The notes: a model not told the origin generated them from the letters alone. A stretch of DNA of 43,382 nt from a bacterium (GCA_021818985.1 JAKASO010000002.1:1-43382); one strand, 5' to 3'; shown: positions 11,108 to 19,303, numbered from the stretch's first letter. Translations and numbers: made by a program.

Positions 11108-11530
11108 TTATATAGGGATTTTCCCGCCTTTTCCGGATAAAGTCATAATATTGTTAAAGACAAAAATCGCAATTGATAAAAATTCTAAAATGGAAAAAAA
11201 AGAAAGCAACCAGGCAGACAAGGCGCCAGTGGGGGCATCTTTATAAATTATCCAGATTGCAGTCATGCCAAGCAGTCCTGCATTGGCAAAATAGAATTGT
11301 ATAGTTACAAGCGTTGCGCTATAAAGATTAAATCCGCTAAATCTCGGCAGCACATGGTAAGTTACCGAATATATCATCATCGCTATAAAACCGAGAAGAA
11401 GAAAGTGGACGTGCGCAAGCAAAAGGTAGTTTATTGACGGCGGATAGACCGTCATTGATAGTCCTAACCCCGCCCCCAGTATAAAATATATAAGCGATGA
11501 GAGGGTATAATATTTTATTATCGGGTTCAT
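11108..11530 (-). CDS. Small four-helix membrane protein resembling haem-copper oxidase subunit I
   Basis: The 140-residue protein has four hydrophobic segments (about 8-28, 35-56, 72-95 and 103-127). The stretch LLLAHVHFLLLGFIAMMIYS followed by VTYHVLPRFSG resembles the haem-ligand helix of subunit I of cbb3-type oxidases and nitric oxide reductases, with candidate ligands His40, His42 and His59. It is far shorter than a true 12-helix subunit I, so catalytic oxidase activity is not implied. Similar short proteins are commonly annotated as oxidase subunit-I-like. Upstream lie a CRP/FNR-type palindrome (11585-11604) and a second inverted repeat (11551-11567), suggesting regulated expression. 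The gene is convergent with queE. A role in sensing or handling O2, NO or haem is a guess. Confidence 0.55.
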   Translation of the reverse strand: MNPIIKYYTLSSLIYFILGAGLGLSMTVYPPSINYLLLAHVHFLLLGFIAMMIYSVTYHVLPRFSGFNLYSATLVTIQFYFANAGLLGMTAIWIIYKDAPTGALSAWLLSFFSILEFLSIAIFVFNNIMTLSGKGGKIPI

Positions 11531-11550
11531 ATCTTGCCGTATTTTTATTA

Positions 11551-11567
11551 CATTTTACATTAAAATG
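11551..11567. promoter_or_regulatory. 17-base inverted repeat upstream of the oxidase-like gene
   Basis: CATTTTA and TAAAATG flank a 3-base centre, giving perfect 7-base arms. The repeat lies 21 bases upstream of the start codon at 11530. It could be an operator or a short leader hairpin, or chance in AT-rich DNA. Confidence 0.35.
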
Positions 11568-11584
11568 CAAAAAACGCTTAAATG

Positions 11585-11604
11585 TATGTGAGAATTATCA
11601 CATA
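11585..11604. promoter_or_regulatory. CRP/FNR-family operator, TGTGA-N6-TCACA type
   Basis: TATGTGAGAATTATCACATA contains exact TGTGA (11587-11591) and TCACA (11598-11602) half-sites six bases apart, with symmetry extending two bases on each side. This equals the CRP core consensus and the HcpR-type site described in sulfate reducers. It lies about 55 bases upstream of the oxidase-like gene, a position suited to activation. No CRP/FNR regulator gene is in the window. Confidence 0.6.
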
Positions 11605-11655
11605 ATACATAATACAAGTTAAGGCAGTTCACGTATTTTGAGCGTAGCACAATAA

Positions 11656-12294
11656 TTATGCCGGTTTAATGTTTTTATAATATTCGCAATATTTTTGTAA
11701 AAAACAGGAAGGGCATTTCGGGTTTCTGGCAGTACAATATGTCCGGCCGTGTATTATAAGCCATCTATGCATTTTCATCCATAATCCTGGCTTAATGAGC
11801 TGCATAAGCTGCTCCTCGGTCATCTCGACATTTTTGGCGCTGGCAAGGCCGATGCGGTTTGAAACGCGAAAAACGTGGGTATCTACAGGAAATCTGTTTT
11901 CGTGAAAATAAGTGCCTAAAATAATATTTGCGGATTTTCTTCCTACCCCGGGCAAACCGACAAGAGCGTTATAATCTGCCGGAACAGTGTCATTATATTT
12001 ATTTTTAAGCGCCTTTGAAGTTTCGATCAGGTTTTTGGCTTTCGTATGGAACATTCCGCAAGTTCTTATCTGTTCTTCAAAGTCATTTAATTTAACATCT
12101 GCCAGATCCGAAGGGCTTTTGTAAAGCTTAAAAATCTTATCCGTTATCATATTGACCCTTTTATCCGTGCATTGGGCGGAAAGCACAACGGCAATAAGCA
12201 GTTGAAAAGGAGTTTTAAAATTTAAAAAAGGTTTTATTTCGCCATAATGAGTTTCTAAGAGCGTTATTACTTCATTTAGATTTTTTTTATCCAT
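11656..12294 (-). CDS. nth: Endonuclease III
   Basis: Nth is a bifunctional DNA glycosylase/AP lyase that removes oxidised pyrimidines. With the start at ATG 12294 the protein is 212 residues. The helix-hairpin-helix LVGLPGVGRKSANIILG carries the catalytic Lys120, and VDTHVFRVSNRIGLA carries Asp138. The 4Fe-4S cluster ligands Cys187, Cys194, Cys197 and Cys203 have the C-x6-C-x2-C-x5-C spacing. All these numbers match the E. coli enzyme, supporting this start over the TTG one codon earlier. It is the last gene of the long minus-strand operon, 25 bases after ndk. Confidence 0.96.
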   Translation of the reverse strand: MDKKNLNEVITLLETHYGEIKPFLNFKTPFQLLIAVVLSAQCTDKRVNMITDKIFKLYKSPSDLADVKLNDFEEQIRTCGMFHTKAKNLIETSKALKNKYNDTVPADYNALVGLPGVGRKSANIILGTYFHENRFPVDTHVFRVSNRIGLASAKNVEMTEEQLMQLIKPGLWMKMHRWLIIHGRTYCTARNPKCPSCFLQKYCEYYKNIKPA

Positions 12295-12319
12295 CAAATT
12301 TATTTTATTTTTATTTTAT

Positions 12320-12736
12320 TCAAATTATTTCAAAAAAATTAAAAAAGAAAGATATTTCAAATTTTGCGGATTCAGGGGAATCCGAACCATGGACGATATT
12401 TCTTTCGATGCTTTCGGCAAACATTTTGCGTATCGTTCCTTCGGCGGCATTTTCCGGATTGGTCGCACCCATTATATTGCGGTTTTTTTGGATTGCGTCT
12501 TCGCCGGCGATAATCATGGCGATAACCGGTCCTTCGGTCATAAATTCGACGAGGCTTTTAAAAAACGGACGTTCTTTATGTATAAAATAAAAGCTCTCCG
12601 CTTCTTTTTTAGTCAATCGCAGTTTTTTTATAGCCTTTATTTCAAAGCCGTTTTCTTCGAAGATAGATATTATCTTGCCGCTAAGTCCTTTTTTAACGCC
12701 GTCCGGTTTTATAATAGACAGGGTAAGTTCGATCAT
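12320..12736 (-). CDS. ndk: Nucleoside diphosphate kinase
   Basis: Ndk transfers the terminal phosphate between nucleoside tri- and diphosphates through a phosphohistidine. The family motif [12 protein letters not shown] contains the active His116. Lys10 in IIKPDGV, Arg86 in [11 protein letters not shown], and Asn113 are also in place. At 138 residues it is the standard size; the C-terminus ends in a Phe-rich [13 protein letters not shown]. It lies between korC (52 bases upstream) and nth. Placement next to succinyl-CoA ligase and 2-oxoglutarate oxidoreductase genes suggests it may recycle nucleotides for the ligase. That link is inference. Confidence 0.97.
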   Translation of the reverse strand: MIELTLSIIKPDGVKKGLSGKIISIFEENGFEIKAIKKLRLTKKEAESFYFIHKERPFFKSLVEFMTEGPVIAMIIAGEDAIQKNRNIMGATNPENAAEGTIRKMFAESIERNIVHGSDSPESAKFEISFFFNFFEII

Positions 12737-12788
12737 TAGCTATAACCCTCTGCGCATAATGCAATACATAAAAAATATTTAATTATAT

Positions 12789-13340
12789 TTAATTGTTTTT
12801 TACTTCTTTTGCAAGCCTGAAGCCTATCTCCAAAGCCTTTTTATTATAATCTTCAAAACCCTTTGGTACCCTCTTTAAAAGGGCTTTTAGAATAGTTTCT
12901 TTAGAGACCACGTTTGATATCTCTACTAAAGCTCCTAAAGCAATAATGTTTAACCCAAGAAGTTTGCCCAGCTCTTCCCTTGCGGATTTTACCATATCCA
13001 ACATATAAAGTTTACCCTTGGCATTTGAAAAATCGGTAATAAGCTCTTTATCTGCAATGACGACGCCATTATCTCTAAGATCAAATATATATTTTGAAAA
13101 AGATTCTTGGGTTAACACAACCATATAATCGATCTTGGTAGCTTTTGGGTATTCTATCGGTGCATCCGATATAACGACTTCGGATTTACTTGATCCGCCC
13201 CTGGCTTCAGGTCCGTAGGACTGCGTTTGGACTGCATTTTTATTATCGTAAATAGCAGCTGCATCGGCTAGAATAATCCCAGCAAGGATAAGCCCTTGAC
13301 CGCCTGAGCCTGCGAATCTGATCTCGGTTTTACCGCTCAT
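12789..13340 (-). CDS. korC: 2-oxoglutarate:ferredoxin oxidoreductase, gamma subunit
   Basis: This is the gamma subunit of a four-gene 2-oxoacid:ferredoxin oxidoreductase. The start RFAGSGGQGLILAGIILADA (about 8-27) and the SYGPEARGGSSKSEV segment (about 42-56) are hallmarks of the family. Length 183 is typical. A GAGGT ribosome-binding site precedes the ATG at 13340, 18 bases after korB. The complex oxidatively decarboxylates 2-oxoglutarate to succinyl-CoA with ferredoxin reduction, or runs in reverse in reductive TCA cycles. The association with sucCD in the same operon favours 2-oxoglutarate over other oxoacids, but the substrate cannot be read directly from this subunit. Confidence 0.92.
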   Translation of the reverse strand: MSGKTEIRFAGSGGQGLILAGIILADAAAIYDNKNAVQTQSYGPEARGGSSKSEVVISDAPIEYPKATKIDYMVVLTQESFSKYIFDLRDNGVVIADKELITDFSNAKGKLYMLDMVKSAREELGKLLGLNIIALGALVEISNVVSKETILKALLKRVPKGFEDYNKKALEIGFRLAKEVKNN

Positions 13341-13358
13341 TTTAATACCTCGAATAAG

Positions 13359-14186
13359 TTATTTTGTTTTTAAAAGTTCAAGTTTTTTTTGATATTCCGC
13401 ACAAAACTCCGGAGCGTCATTTTTTTGATAGATAAGACCTGTTTTAAACCTTCCTGTCAACTCTTCGGGTTTTAAATTCTCGGCAGATCTGACCGGTATG
13501 CCTTTTTCTTTTTGGTATGTTATCATTTCGACGGGAGATTTCATTTTGTTTCTTCTTCCGTAAGAAATATGGCAGTTGGTAATAACGTCAAGGACGGAAA
13601 ATCCTTGATGCGTTATGGCGGCTTCAATTAGTTTGTCTAGCTGAAGGGCATGATAGGAAGTAGATCTTGCAACCCATGTTGCTCCGGCAGCCTTTGCAAG
13701 ATCGCATACGTCAAACGGCGGCTCTATGTTGCCGTAAGGGGTCGTAGTAGCATACGAACCTATGGGCTGGGTTGGCGAATATTGCCCTCCGGTCATTCCG
13801 TAAGTATAATTATTGAAAACTATTAATGTAATATCAATATTTCTCCTTGCGGCATGTATAAAATGATTGCCGCCGATGGCGAGGGCGTCGCCGTCGCCGG
13901 ATATGGTAATGACTTTTAATCTCGGTTTAAACATCTTAATGCCGATAGCAAACGTAAGCGCCCTGCCGTGTGTCGTATGAATCGTGTTAAAATCAACATA
14001 GCCGGGCAGTCTGGAAGCGCATCCTATACCTGAAGCTATAACGATATCGTCTTTCTTAATTTGGAGTTTATCTATCGCTCTTATAAGCGATTTTAATATT
14101 ATGCCGTCGCCGCACCCGGGACACCAGATATGTGGCAGGGTGTTTTGTCTAAGGTATTTATTATAATCGAATTTGGTTTTTATCAT
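13359..14186 (-). CDS. korB: 2-oxoglutarate:ferredoxin oxidoreductase, beta (thiamine diphosphate) subunit
   Basis: The beta subunit holds thiamine diphosphate and the catalytic site. It shows HIWCPGCGDGIILKSLIRAI (19-38), with the conserved CPGCG (22-26), then SGIGCASRLPGY, HTTHGRALTFAIG, and the TPP/Mg motif ISGDGDALAIGGNHFIHAAR (95-114). NYTYGMTGGQYSPT completes the signature. At 275 residues it is typical for the two-plus-two subunit enzymes. Its ATG at 14186 overlaps the korA stop as ATGA, indicating translational coupling. The internal GIGC and CPGC cysteines are those expected in family members; a separate cluster subunit (korD) is encoded two genes upstream. Confidence 0.95.
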   Translation of the reverse strand: MIKTKFDYNKYLRQNTLPHIWCPGCGDGIILKSLIRAIDKLQIKKDDIVIASGIGCASRLPGYVDFNTIHTTHGRALTFAIGIKMFKPRLKVITISGDGDALAIGGNHFIHAARRNIDITLIVFNNYTYGMTGGQYSPTQPIGSYATTTPYGNIEPPFDVCDLAKAAGATWVARSTSYHALQLDKLIEAAITHQGFSVLDVITNCHISYGRRNKMKSPVEMITYQKEKGIPVRSAENLKPEELTGRFKTGLIYQKNDAPEFCAEYQKKLELLKTK

Positions 14187-15316
14187 TTTGTTATCTCCTT
14201 GATTTTGTCGTAAATTTGATCAGGCGTTATCGGTTCCCCGTTGACGATGTTAAGACCGTGAACGGCGGAGTTGCAAGCGCAGCGCTGCACTTCAAATATT
14301 ATCTGTCCCATATTCATTTCGGGGACAAGTATAATCTTTGCCCTTTTAGCAAGGTTTTTTATCTGTTTTTCAGGGAAAGGCCAGATGGTTATCGGTCTAA
14401 AAAGCCCTGCTTTAATACCGGCGGCTCTTGCCATCATAACGGCTTGCCGTGACGAGCGGGACGTCGAACCGTAAGCCACTAAAAGCAACTCCGCATCCCC
14501 GGTTTGAAATTCTTCGAATTTTTCGATATCGGCAACATTTTTATATATCTTATCTATAAGCCAGTTTTGAGCGTTTTGTATTACCTCGGTTTTCTGAGAA
14601 GGAAAACCCGTATCTCCGTGAATAAGTCCCGTTACATGATACCGGTATCCTTCGCCCATAGGGGCCAGAGGCGTTACCTTCCCGCTGAGATAATTATACG
14701 GCTTGTATTCTTCGGGTGGGACGCTGGGGAGTTTTATTTCAAGGATTTCTATTGAGTCTTTTTCCATGATTATAACTTTTTCTCTCATGTGGCCGATTAT
14801 TTCATCGGTTAAGATAATTACGGGGGTCCTGTATTTTATAGATAAATTAAATGCCCTGACGGTTTCGTATAATGACTCATTCACGCTCGAAGGGGTGATC
14901 GCGATTATCGCATGGTCTCCGTGAACCCCCCATTTTACTTGCATAACATCGCTTTGCGACGGTAGCGTCGGAAGGCCAGTGGAAGGCCCTCCCCTCATAA
15001 CATTGACAATAACACACGGTATCTCGCACATAGAAGCGTATCCGATATGTTCCTGTTTTAATGACATGCCGGGACCCGAGGTGGCGGTTATTGCTTTAGC
15101 TCCGCCAAGGCTTGCCCCCAGAACGGCGCCTAATGCGGCAATTTCGTCTTCCATTTGAAGAAAAACCCCACCCGTTTTAGGCAGTTTAACCGAAAGATAT
15201 TCCGATATTTCGGAAGAAGGAGTTATCGGGTAGCCGGCGAAGAAATTACATCCCGCTATAACAGCACCCTCCGCGATAGCTTCATTTCCTTGCATAAGTT
15301 TTATATTATTTGCCAT
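14183..15316 (-). CDS. korA: 2-oxoglutarate:ferredoxin oxidoreductase, alpha subunit
   Basis: The alpha subunit carries the pyrimidine-binding and core domains of the oxidoreductase. Typical segments are GNEAIAEGAVIAGCNFFAGY (10-29), the PITPSSEISEYL stretch, DEIAALGAVLGASLGGAKA, ATSGPGMSLKQEHIG and MRGGPSTGLPTLPSQSDVMQ. At 377 residues it is full length. A strong AGGAGG precedes the ATG at 15316, 20 bases after korD. The stop overlaps the korB start. Together with korB, korC and korD it forms the KorDABC enzyme linking succinyl-CoA and 2-oxoglutarate. Confidence 0.95.
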   Translation of the reverse strand: MANNIKLMQGNEAIAEGAVIAGCNFFAGYPITPSSEISEYLSVKLPKTGGVFLQMEDEIAALGAVLGASLGGAKAITATSGPGMSLKQEHIGYASMCEIPCVIVNVMRGGPSTGLPTLPSQSDVMQVKWGVHGDHAIIAITPSSVNESLYETVRAFNLSIKYRTPVIILTDEIIGHMREKVIIMEKDSIEILEIKLPSVPPEEYKPYNYLSGKVTPLAPMGEGYRYHVTGLIHGDTGFPSQKTEVIQNAQNWLIDKIYKNVADIEKFEEFQTGDAELLLVAYGSTSRSSRQAVMMARAAGIKAGLFRPITIWPFPEKQIKNLAKRAKIILVPEMNMGQIIFEVQRCACNSAVHGLNIVNGEPITPDQIYDKIKEITK

Positions 15317-15336
15317 TTTTAGTTCCTCCTATTCTT

Positions 15337-15636
15337 CTATTCTTCGACGGTAATTGCAAAATCTGGACATAAAATCTCGCATATATTGCATTTGGTGCAT
15401 TTTGAAATATCTATAACCTCTGCAATCTCTTTTTTCATAGCAAGAACCTTTTCGGGGCAAAAATAGACGCAAATTTCACAGCCTTTACAGTAGTTGACAA
15501 TAACGTCTATTGTTACTTTACCTTTTTTGCCCATGCCGGAGACGGTTTTTATATTCAATTTATTTTTGGGTTTTATTTCGGCTTCTATTGAATCGCAAGC
15601 CTTATAATTAGTGATTATAATGGTTTCTTCAGGCAC
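15337..15636 (-). CDS. korD: 2-oxoglutarate oxidoreductase delta subunit, ferredoxin-like (two 4Fe-4S clusters)
   Basis: This 99-residue protein has two classic cluster motifs: Cys50, Cys53, Cys56, Cys60 (CKGCEICVYFCP) and Cys80, Cys83, Cys86, Cys90 (CTKCNICEILCP). It passes electrons between the TPP centre and the free ferredoxin pool. The N-terminal 45 residues are non-cluster and Lys-rich. The start is a GTG at 15636 with AGGAGG five bases upstream. It precedes korA by 20 bases, the usual korDABC order, and follows sucD by 33 bases. Confidence 0.93.
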   Translation of the reverse strand: MPEETIIITNYKACDSIEAEIKPKNKLNIKTVSGMGKKGKVTIDVIVNYCKGCEICVYFCPEKVLAMKKEIAEVIDISKCTKCNICEILCPDFAITVEE

Positions 15637-15669
15637 TTTAGCCTCCTATAACTAAAAAAGTATTAAAAA

Positions 15670-16545
15670 TCATTTATTTAATGCTTTAACGGTGGTTTCC
15701 GCAATAACCGAAGGGTTTTCGGCTATCAACACGCCATTTTTTTCCATAATCGACAGCTTTTCCAATGCGGTTCCCTTGCCTCCGGAGATAATGGCGCCGG
15801 CATGCCCCATTCTTTTGCCGGCAGGAGCGGTTTTTCCCGCTACAAAACCTATAACCGGTTTTTTCATTTTATTTTTAACAAACTCCGAAGCTTCTTCTTC
15901 TTGTGTGCCGCCGATCTCGCCGATCATAACCACTGCTTTAGTTTCGTCATCCCTTTCAAACATTTCTAAAAATGTTAAAAATGAAGAACCGGTAACCGGA
16001 TCGCCACCAATTCCTATACACGTGGTTTCGCCGAGTCCGGATTTAGTAAGCTGATTTACCGCTTCGTAAGTCAGTGTTCCGCTCCTTGAAAGAACGCCGA
16101 CCTTCCCTTTTTTGTGGATGAAACCGGGCATAATGCCGATTTTACATTCATCCGCCGTGATTATACCGGGGCAGTTAGGCCCTATCATAATGGACGGGGC
16201 GCTTTTTAAAGCGGATTTAACGTTTAACATATCAACGCTTGGTATACCCTCGGTTATACAGACGATCAAAGAAATTTCGGCTTCTATAGCTTCGATTATG
16301 CTGGAGGCGGCAAATACCGCCGGAACAAATATTGCCGTTGCGTCAATTTTAAAGTTTTTTTTTGCATCCTCGATGGTATTAAATACAGGAACGGTTTCAT
16401 TAAAAAAAGTACCACCTTTAAAAGGGGTAACGCCGGCAATCACTTTCGTTCCGTATTCAATACACTTTGATGCATGAAACGACCCCTCTTTTCCTGTAAT
16501 TCCTTGAACTATTACCGAGGTTTTTTGATCTATCAGAATGCTCAT
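15670..16545 (-). CDS. sucD: Succinyl-CoA ligase (ADP-forming) alpha subunit
   Basis: SucD binds CoA and carries the phosphohistidine of succinyl-CoA synthetase, which interconverts succinate and succinyl-CoA with nucleotide phosphorylation. The CoA-binding QGITGKEGSFHASKCIEYGT lies at 14-33, GPNCPGII at 122-129, and the active-site MGHAGAIISGG at 246-256 with His248. At 291 residues it is typical. Its ATG at 16545 begins 4 bases after the sucC stop, so the two subunits are translated from one message. korD follows at a 33-base distance, tying the product to 2-oxoglutarate metabolism. Confidence 0.97.
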   Translation of the reverse strand: MSILIDQKTSVIVQGITGKEGSFHASKCIEYGTKVIAGVTPFKGGTFFNETVPVFNTIEDAKKNFKIDATAIFVPAVFAASSIIEAIEAEISLIVCITEGIPSVDMLNVKSALKSAPSIMIGPNCPGIITADECKIGIMPGFIHKKGKVGVLSRSGTLTYEAVNQLTKSGLGETTCIGIGGDPVTGSSFLTFLEMFERDDETKAVVMIGEIGGTQEEEASEFVKNKMKKPVIGFVAGKTAPAGKRMGHAGAIISGGKGTALEKLSIMEKNGVLIAENPSVIAETTVKALNK

Positions 16546-16549
16546 TTTA

Positions 16550-17743
16550 TTATGCTTTTTTTATATTGTATTGTTTATTTATGCTGTGGACGATTTTAGC
16601 AACTTTTTGTGCGCCGTCCGCCAGACTTTCGGCGATAGTAAAATTAAAGCCCGAACTTTTTAATAGTTCGGATGCGTCCTGCGCGTTCGTTCCTTCCAAT
16701 CTAATGACGACCGGAAGGGTTAAGCCGATATTTTTTGCGGCGGTAACGACCCCCGCCGCAACCATATCGCATTTAACGATGCCGCCAAATATATTAATAA
16801 AGATTGCCCTGACGCTTTTATCCGAAAGCAAGATATTAAAAGCTGTTTCGACGCGTTTACTGTCGGCGGTGCCCCCGACATCCAGAAAATTTGCAGGGGC
16901 AGCGCCGTACTCTTTTATGGTATCCATTGTAGCCATTGCAAGACCTGCCCCGTTTACCATACAGCCGACATTGCCGTCTAATTTAATATAATTAAGACCT
17001 ACATTCTTTGCCTTTACTTCTAACGGTTCTTCTTCGTCTTCATCGGTAAAGTCGGCATAATACGGATGCCTGAACGAGGCATTGTCGTCTAAAGCAACCT
17101 TTGCATCGAGCGGTATAAAATTGCCCTCTGCCGTGAGGATTAGCGGATTTATCTCAAGCATGGACATATCTTCTTGAATAAACGCAAAATAGAGTAAAGG
17201 TATAAGCTCGGAAAATTCGTTATAAAGATGCCGTTCAAGGTTAAAGAATAAGAACATTCTTAAAATATGAAAAGATTTAACGCCATATTGCGGGTCAATT
17301 AGTACTGTAAGAAGTTTTTCGGGAGCGTTTTTTGATACGTCTTCGATGTCCATTCCTCCTTCCGGGCTTATTAAAAAAGCTATCTTAGAGGTTTTTCTGT
17401 CAATCGTAAGAGACAGATAGAATTCTTTTTTAATATTGGCGCCCTTCTCGACAAGGACTTTTCTGACGACCTTGCCTTCTTTACCTGTCTGGGTTGTTAT
17501 AAGTTTTGAACCAATCATATTTTCGGCAATGTTTTTTGTTTCATCTGCCGATCTGGTAATTTTCACACCCCCGGCTTTTCCTCTTCCGCCAGCATGTATC
17601 TGGGCTTTTACGGCAACCACCCCTGAAGCAAGAGTAATAAAAGCATTGTAGGCAGCCGATTGATTATGGCATAAAATCGCCGGCAGTGTTTTTATGTTGT
17701 GTTTTGCTAAAAGTTCCTTTGCCTGATACTCGTGAATGTCCAT
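16550..17743 (-). CDS. sucC: Succinyl-CoA ligase (ADP-forming) beta subunit
   Basis: SucC is the ATP-grasp subunit that binds nucleotide. It begins with the family start MDIHEYQAKELLAKHNI and has the glycine-rich AQIHAGGRGKAGGVK (47-61). The Mg/nucleotide region is MLEINPLILTAEGNFIPLDA and the phosphate-loop region is INIFGGIVKCDMVA. At 397 residues it is full length. The segment around YGVKSFHILRMFLFFNLERH differs in being rich in aromatic residues but keeps family length. It lies 13 bases after the fumarase beta gene, inside the operon that begins with fumarase alpha. Confidence 0.97.
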   Translation of the reverse strand: MDIHEYQAKELLAKHNIKTLPAILCHNQSAAYNAFITLASGVVAVKAQIHAGGRGKAGGVKITRSADETKNIAENMIGSKLITTQTGKEGKVVRKVLVEKGANIKKEFYLSLTIDRKTSKIAFLISPEGGMDIEDVSKNAPEKLLTVLIDPQYGVKSFHILRMFLFFNLERHLYNEFSELIPLLYFAFIQEDMSMLEINPLILTAEGNFIPLDAKVALDDNASFRHPYYADFTDEDEEEPLEVKAKNVGLNYIKLDGNVGCMVNGAGLAMATMDTIKEYGAAPANFLDVGGTADSKRVETAFNILLSDKSVRAIFINIFGGIVKCDMVAAGVVTAAKNIGLTLPVVIRLEGTNAQDASELLKSSGFNFTIAESLADGAQKVAKIVHSINKQYNIKKA

Positions 17744-17756
17744 ATATGTTAATCCA

Positions 17757-18332
17757 TTAAATTAAATTAATGCCCTTAAGCTTATTTTGATACATTTTTC
17801 TTCCCTCGTCGTAAAGGTCCCCACCGTAACAATCGTTAACAACAATGACGGGAAAATCTTCGACCGCAAGCTCTCTTACGGCCTCTGAAAGAAGCTCTTC
17901 GTAAGCGATTATTCTGTTAGACTTAATAGATCGCGATATAAGGGCGCCTGCCCCTCCGACAGCGCCGAAATAGACGCATTTATATTCTTTTATGGCTTTT
18001 TTTACATCTTCGGAACGTCCGCCCTTCCCGATCATCCCCTTTAAACCGTGTTCCATAAGGGTTCTGGCATATTTATCCATTCTATAACTGGTTGTAGGTC
18101 CTGCCGAACCAATTATCTCGCCGGGTTTTTCCGGCGTTGGACCGACATAATATATCACTTGACCCTCGAGGTCGAAAGGAAGAGGTTTATTTTCGGCGAT
18201 CAAAATGGTAAGCCTGCGGTGCGCTTCGTCTCTTGCGGTATAGATGATGCCGTTTATTAACACCTTATCACCGGCTTTAAGGTCTATAACGGTATCTTCC
18301 GTAAGCGGGGTCGTTATTTTTTTAAATCCCAT
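17757..18332 (-). CDS. Class I fumarate hydratase, beta subunit (C-terminal catalytic domain)
   Basis: This is the swivelling C-terminal half of an Fe-S fumarase encoded as a separate subunit. Typical motifs are DKVLINGIIYTARDEAHRRL (about 24-43), YYVGPTPEKPGEIIGSAGPT and TSYRMDKYARTLMEHGLKGM, then IGKGGRS and YFGAVGGAGALISRSIK. Length is about 191 residues, normal for a two-subunit enzyme. The ATG at 18332 is preferred over the TTG one codon earlier. Fumarase interconverts fumarate and malate. The related tartrate dehydratase beta subunit is the alternative, but sucCD and kor in the same operon favour fumarase. Confidence 0.9.
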   Translation of the reverse strand: MGFKKITTPLTEDTVIDLKAGDKVLINGIIYTARDEAHRRLTILIAENKPLPFDLEGQVIYYVGPTPEKPGEIIGSAGPTTSYRMDKYARTLMEHGLKGMIGKGGRSEDVKKAIKEYKCVYFGAVGGAGALISRSIKSNRIIAYEELLSEAVRELAVEDFPVIVVNDCYGGDLYDEGRKMYQNKLKGINLI

Positions 18333-18426
18333 CAATTATTAATATTAATTTTATTAATTTATTAATTTTCAGTTATTAATATAATTTACATACTATATAA
18401 AAAATTTTAATAAAAATTTAATGTTT

Positions 18427-19266
18427 TTAAAGTATTATTTCTCCATGCCTGTGGGAATGACATTCTATATTTACTGCCACGGGCAGGCTTGCGATATGGC
18501 ACGGGTGCTTGATAATATGGACTGCAAGCGTGGTGCATATTCCGCCAAAACCCATAGGTCCGGTGCCGATATTATTTATTTTTTTAAAAAGGGTTTTTTC
18601 CATTTCTGCTAGTTCCTCATCGGGATTCGGCTCCCCTATTTTCCTGAAAAGGGCTTTTTTTGCAAGTATGGCAGCTTTCTCAAAATTACCCCCGATGCCT
18701 ATCCCGACTACATTTGGAGGACAAGGATTTGGTCCGGCAATCTCCATAGTTTCAACGACAAAATCTATAATGCCGGCTTTGCCCTCTGCTGGTTTCATCA
18801 TCTTTATCTTACTCATATTTTCACTGCCGCCGCCCTTTGCGGCATAAGATATTTTTAGTTTATCGCCGTCCGTGAATTCATAATGTATTATGGCAGGCGT
18901 ATTGTCTCCCAAATTTTTACGCGTGAAGGGATCGCATGTAGATTTTCTTAAATACCCGTCAAGATACCCTCTTTTTGTGCCTTCATTTATGCTTTCGGTT
19001 AAATTTACCCCTTCTACAATAATATCTTTTCCGATCTCTATAAAAAAAACGGCAAGCCCCGTATCCTGACACAGAGGCTTATTTTCCATTTTAGCTATTT
19101 CGGCGTTTAGAAGGATCTGCTCAAGGGCATTTTTTCCGGCATCGGAAATTTCTAATTTTAATGCGGCTTCGAGACTTTTATAAGTATCATCCGCTAAATT
19201 GACGCTTGAATTTATTATTAAATATCTAACGGCGTTTGATATTGTTTCAGAACTAATAATTTTCAT
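18427..19266 (-). CDS. Class I fumarate hydratase, alpha subunit (4Fe-4S)
   Basis: This is the cluster-bearing half of the two-subunit fumarase. Candidate 4Fe-4S ligands are Cys66 in KPLCQDTGLAVFF, Cys182 in GPNPCPPNVVGIGIGG, and Cys269 in PVAVNIECHSHRHGE. The AAKGGGSENMSKIKMMKPAE stretch is a family signature. Length 279 is typical. It is the first gene of the minus-strand operon that runs through nth. A candidate promoter lies at 19304-19331, and the beta subunit starts 94 bases downstream, a longer gap than elsewhere in the operon. Oxygen sensitivity of the cluster would suit an anaerobe. Tartrate dehydratase alpha is the less likely alternative. Confidence 0.9.
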   Translation of the reverse strand: MKIISSETISNAVRYLIINSSVNLADDTYKSLEAALKLEISDAGKNALEQILLNAEIAKMENKPLCQDTGLAVFFIEIGKDIIVEGVNLTESINEGTKRGYLDGYLRKSTCDPFTRKNLGDNTPAIIHYEFTDGDKLKISYAAKGGGSENMSKIKMMKPAEGKAGIIDFVVETMEIAGPNPCPPNVVGIGIGGNFEKAAILAKKALFRKIGEPNPDEELAEMEKTLFKKINNIGTGPMGFGGICTTLAVHIIKHPCHIASLPVAVNIECHSHRHGEIIL

Positions 19267-19303
19267 TAATTAATTAAATCTTTTTTTAAACAAAGTTCCT
19301 AAT

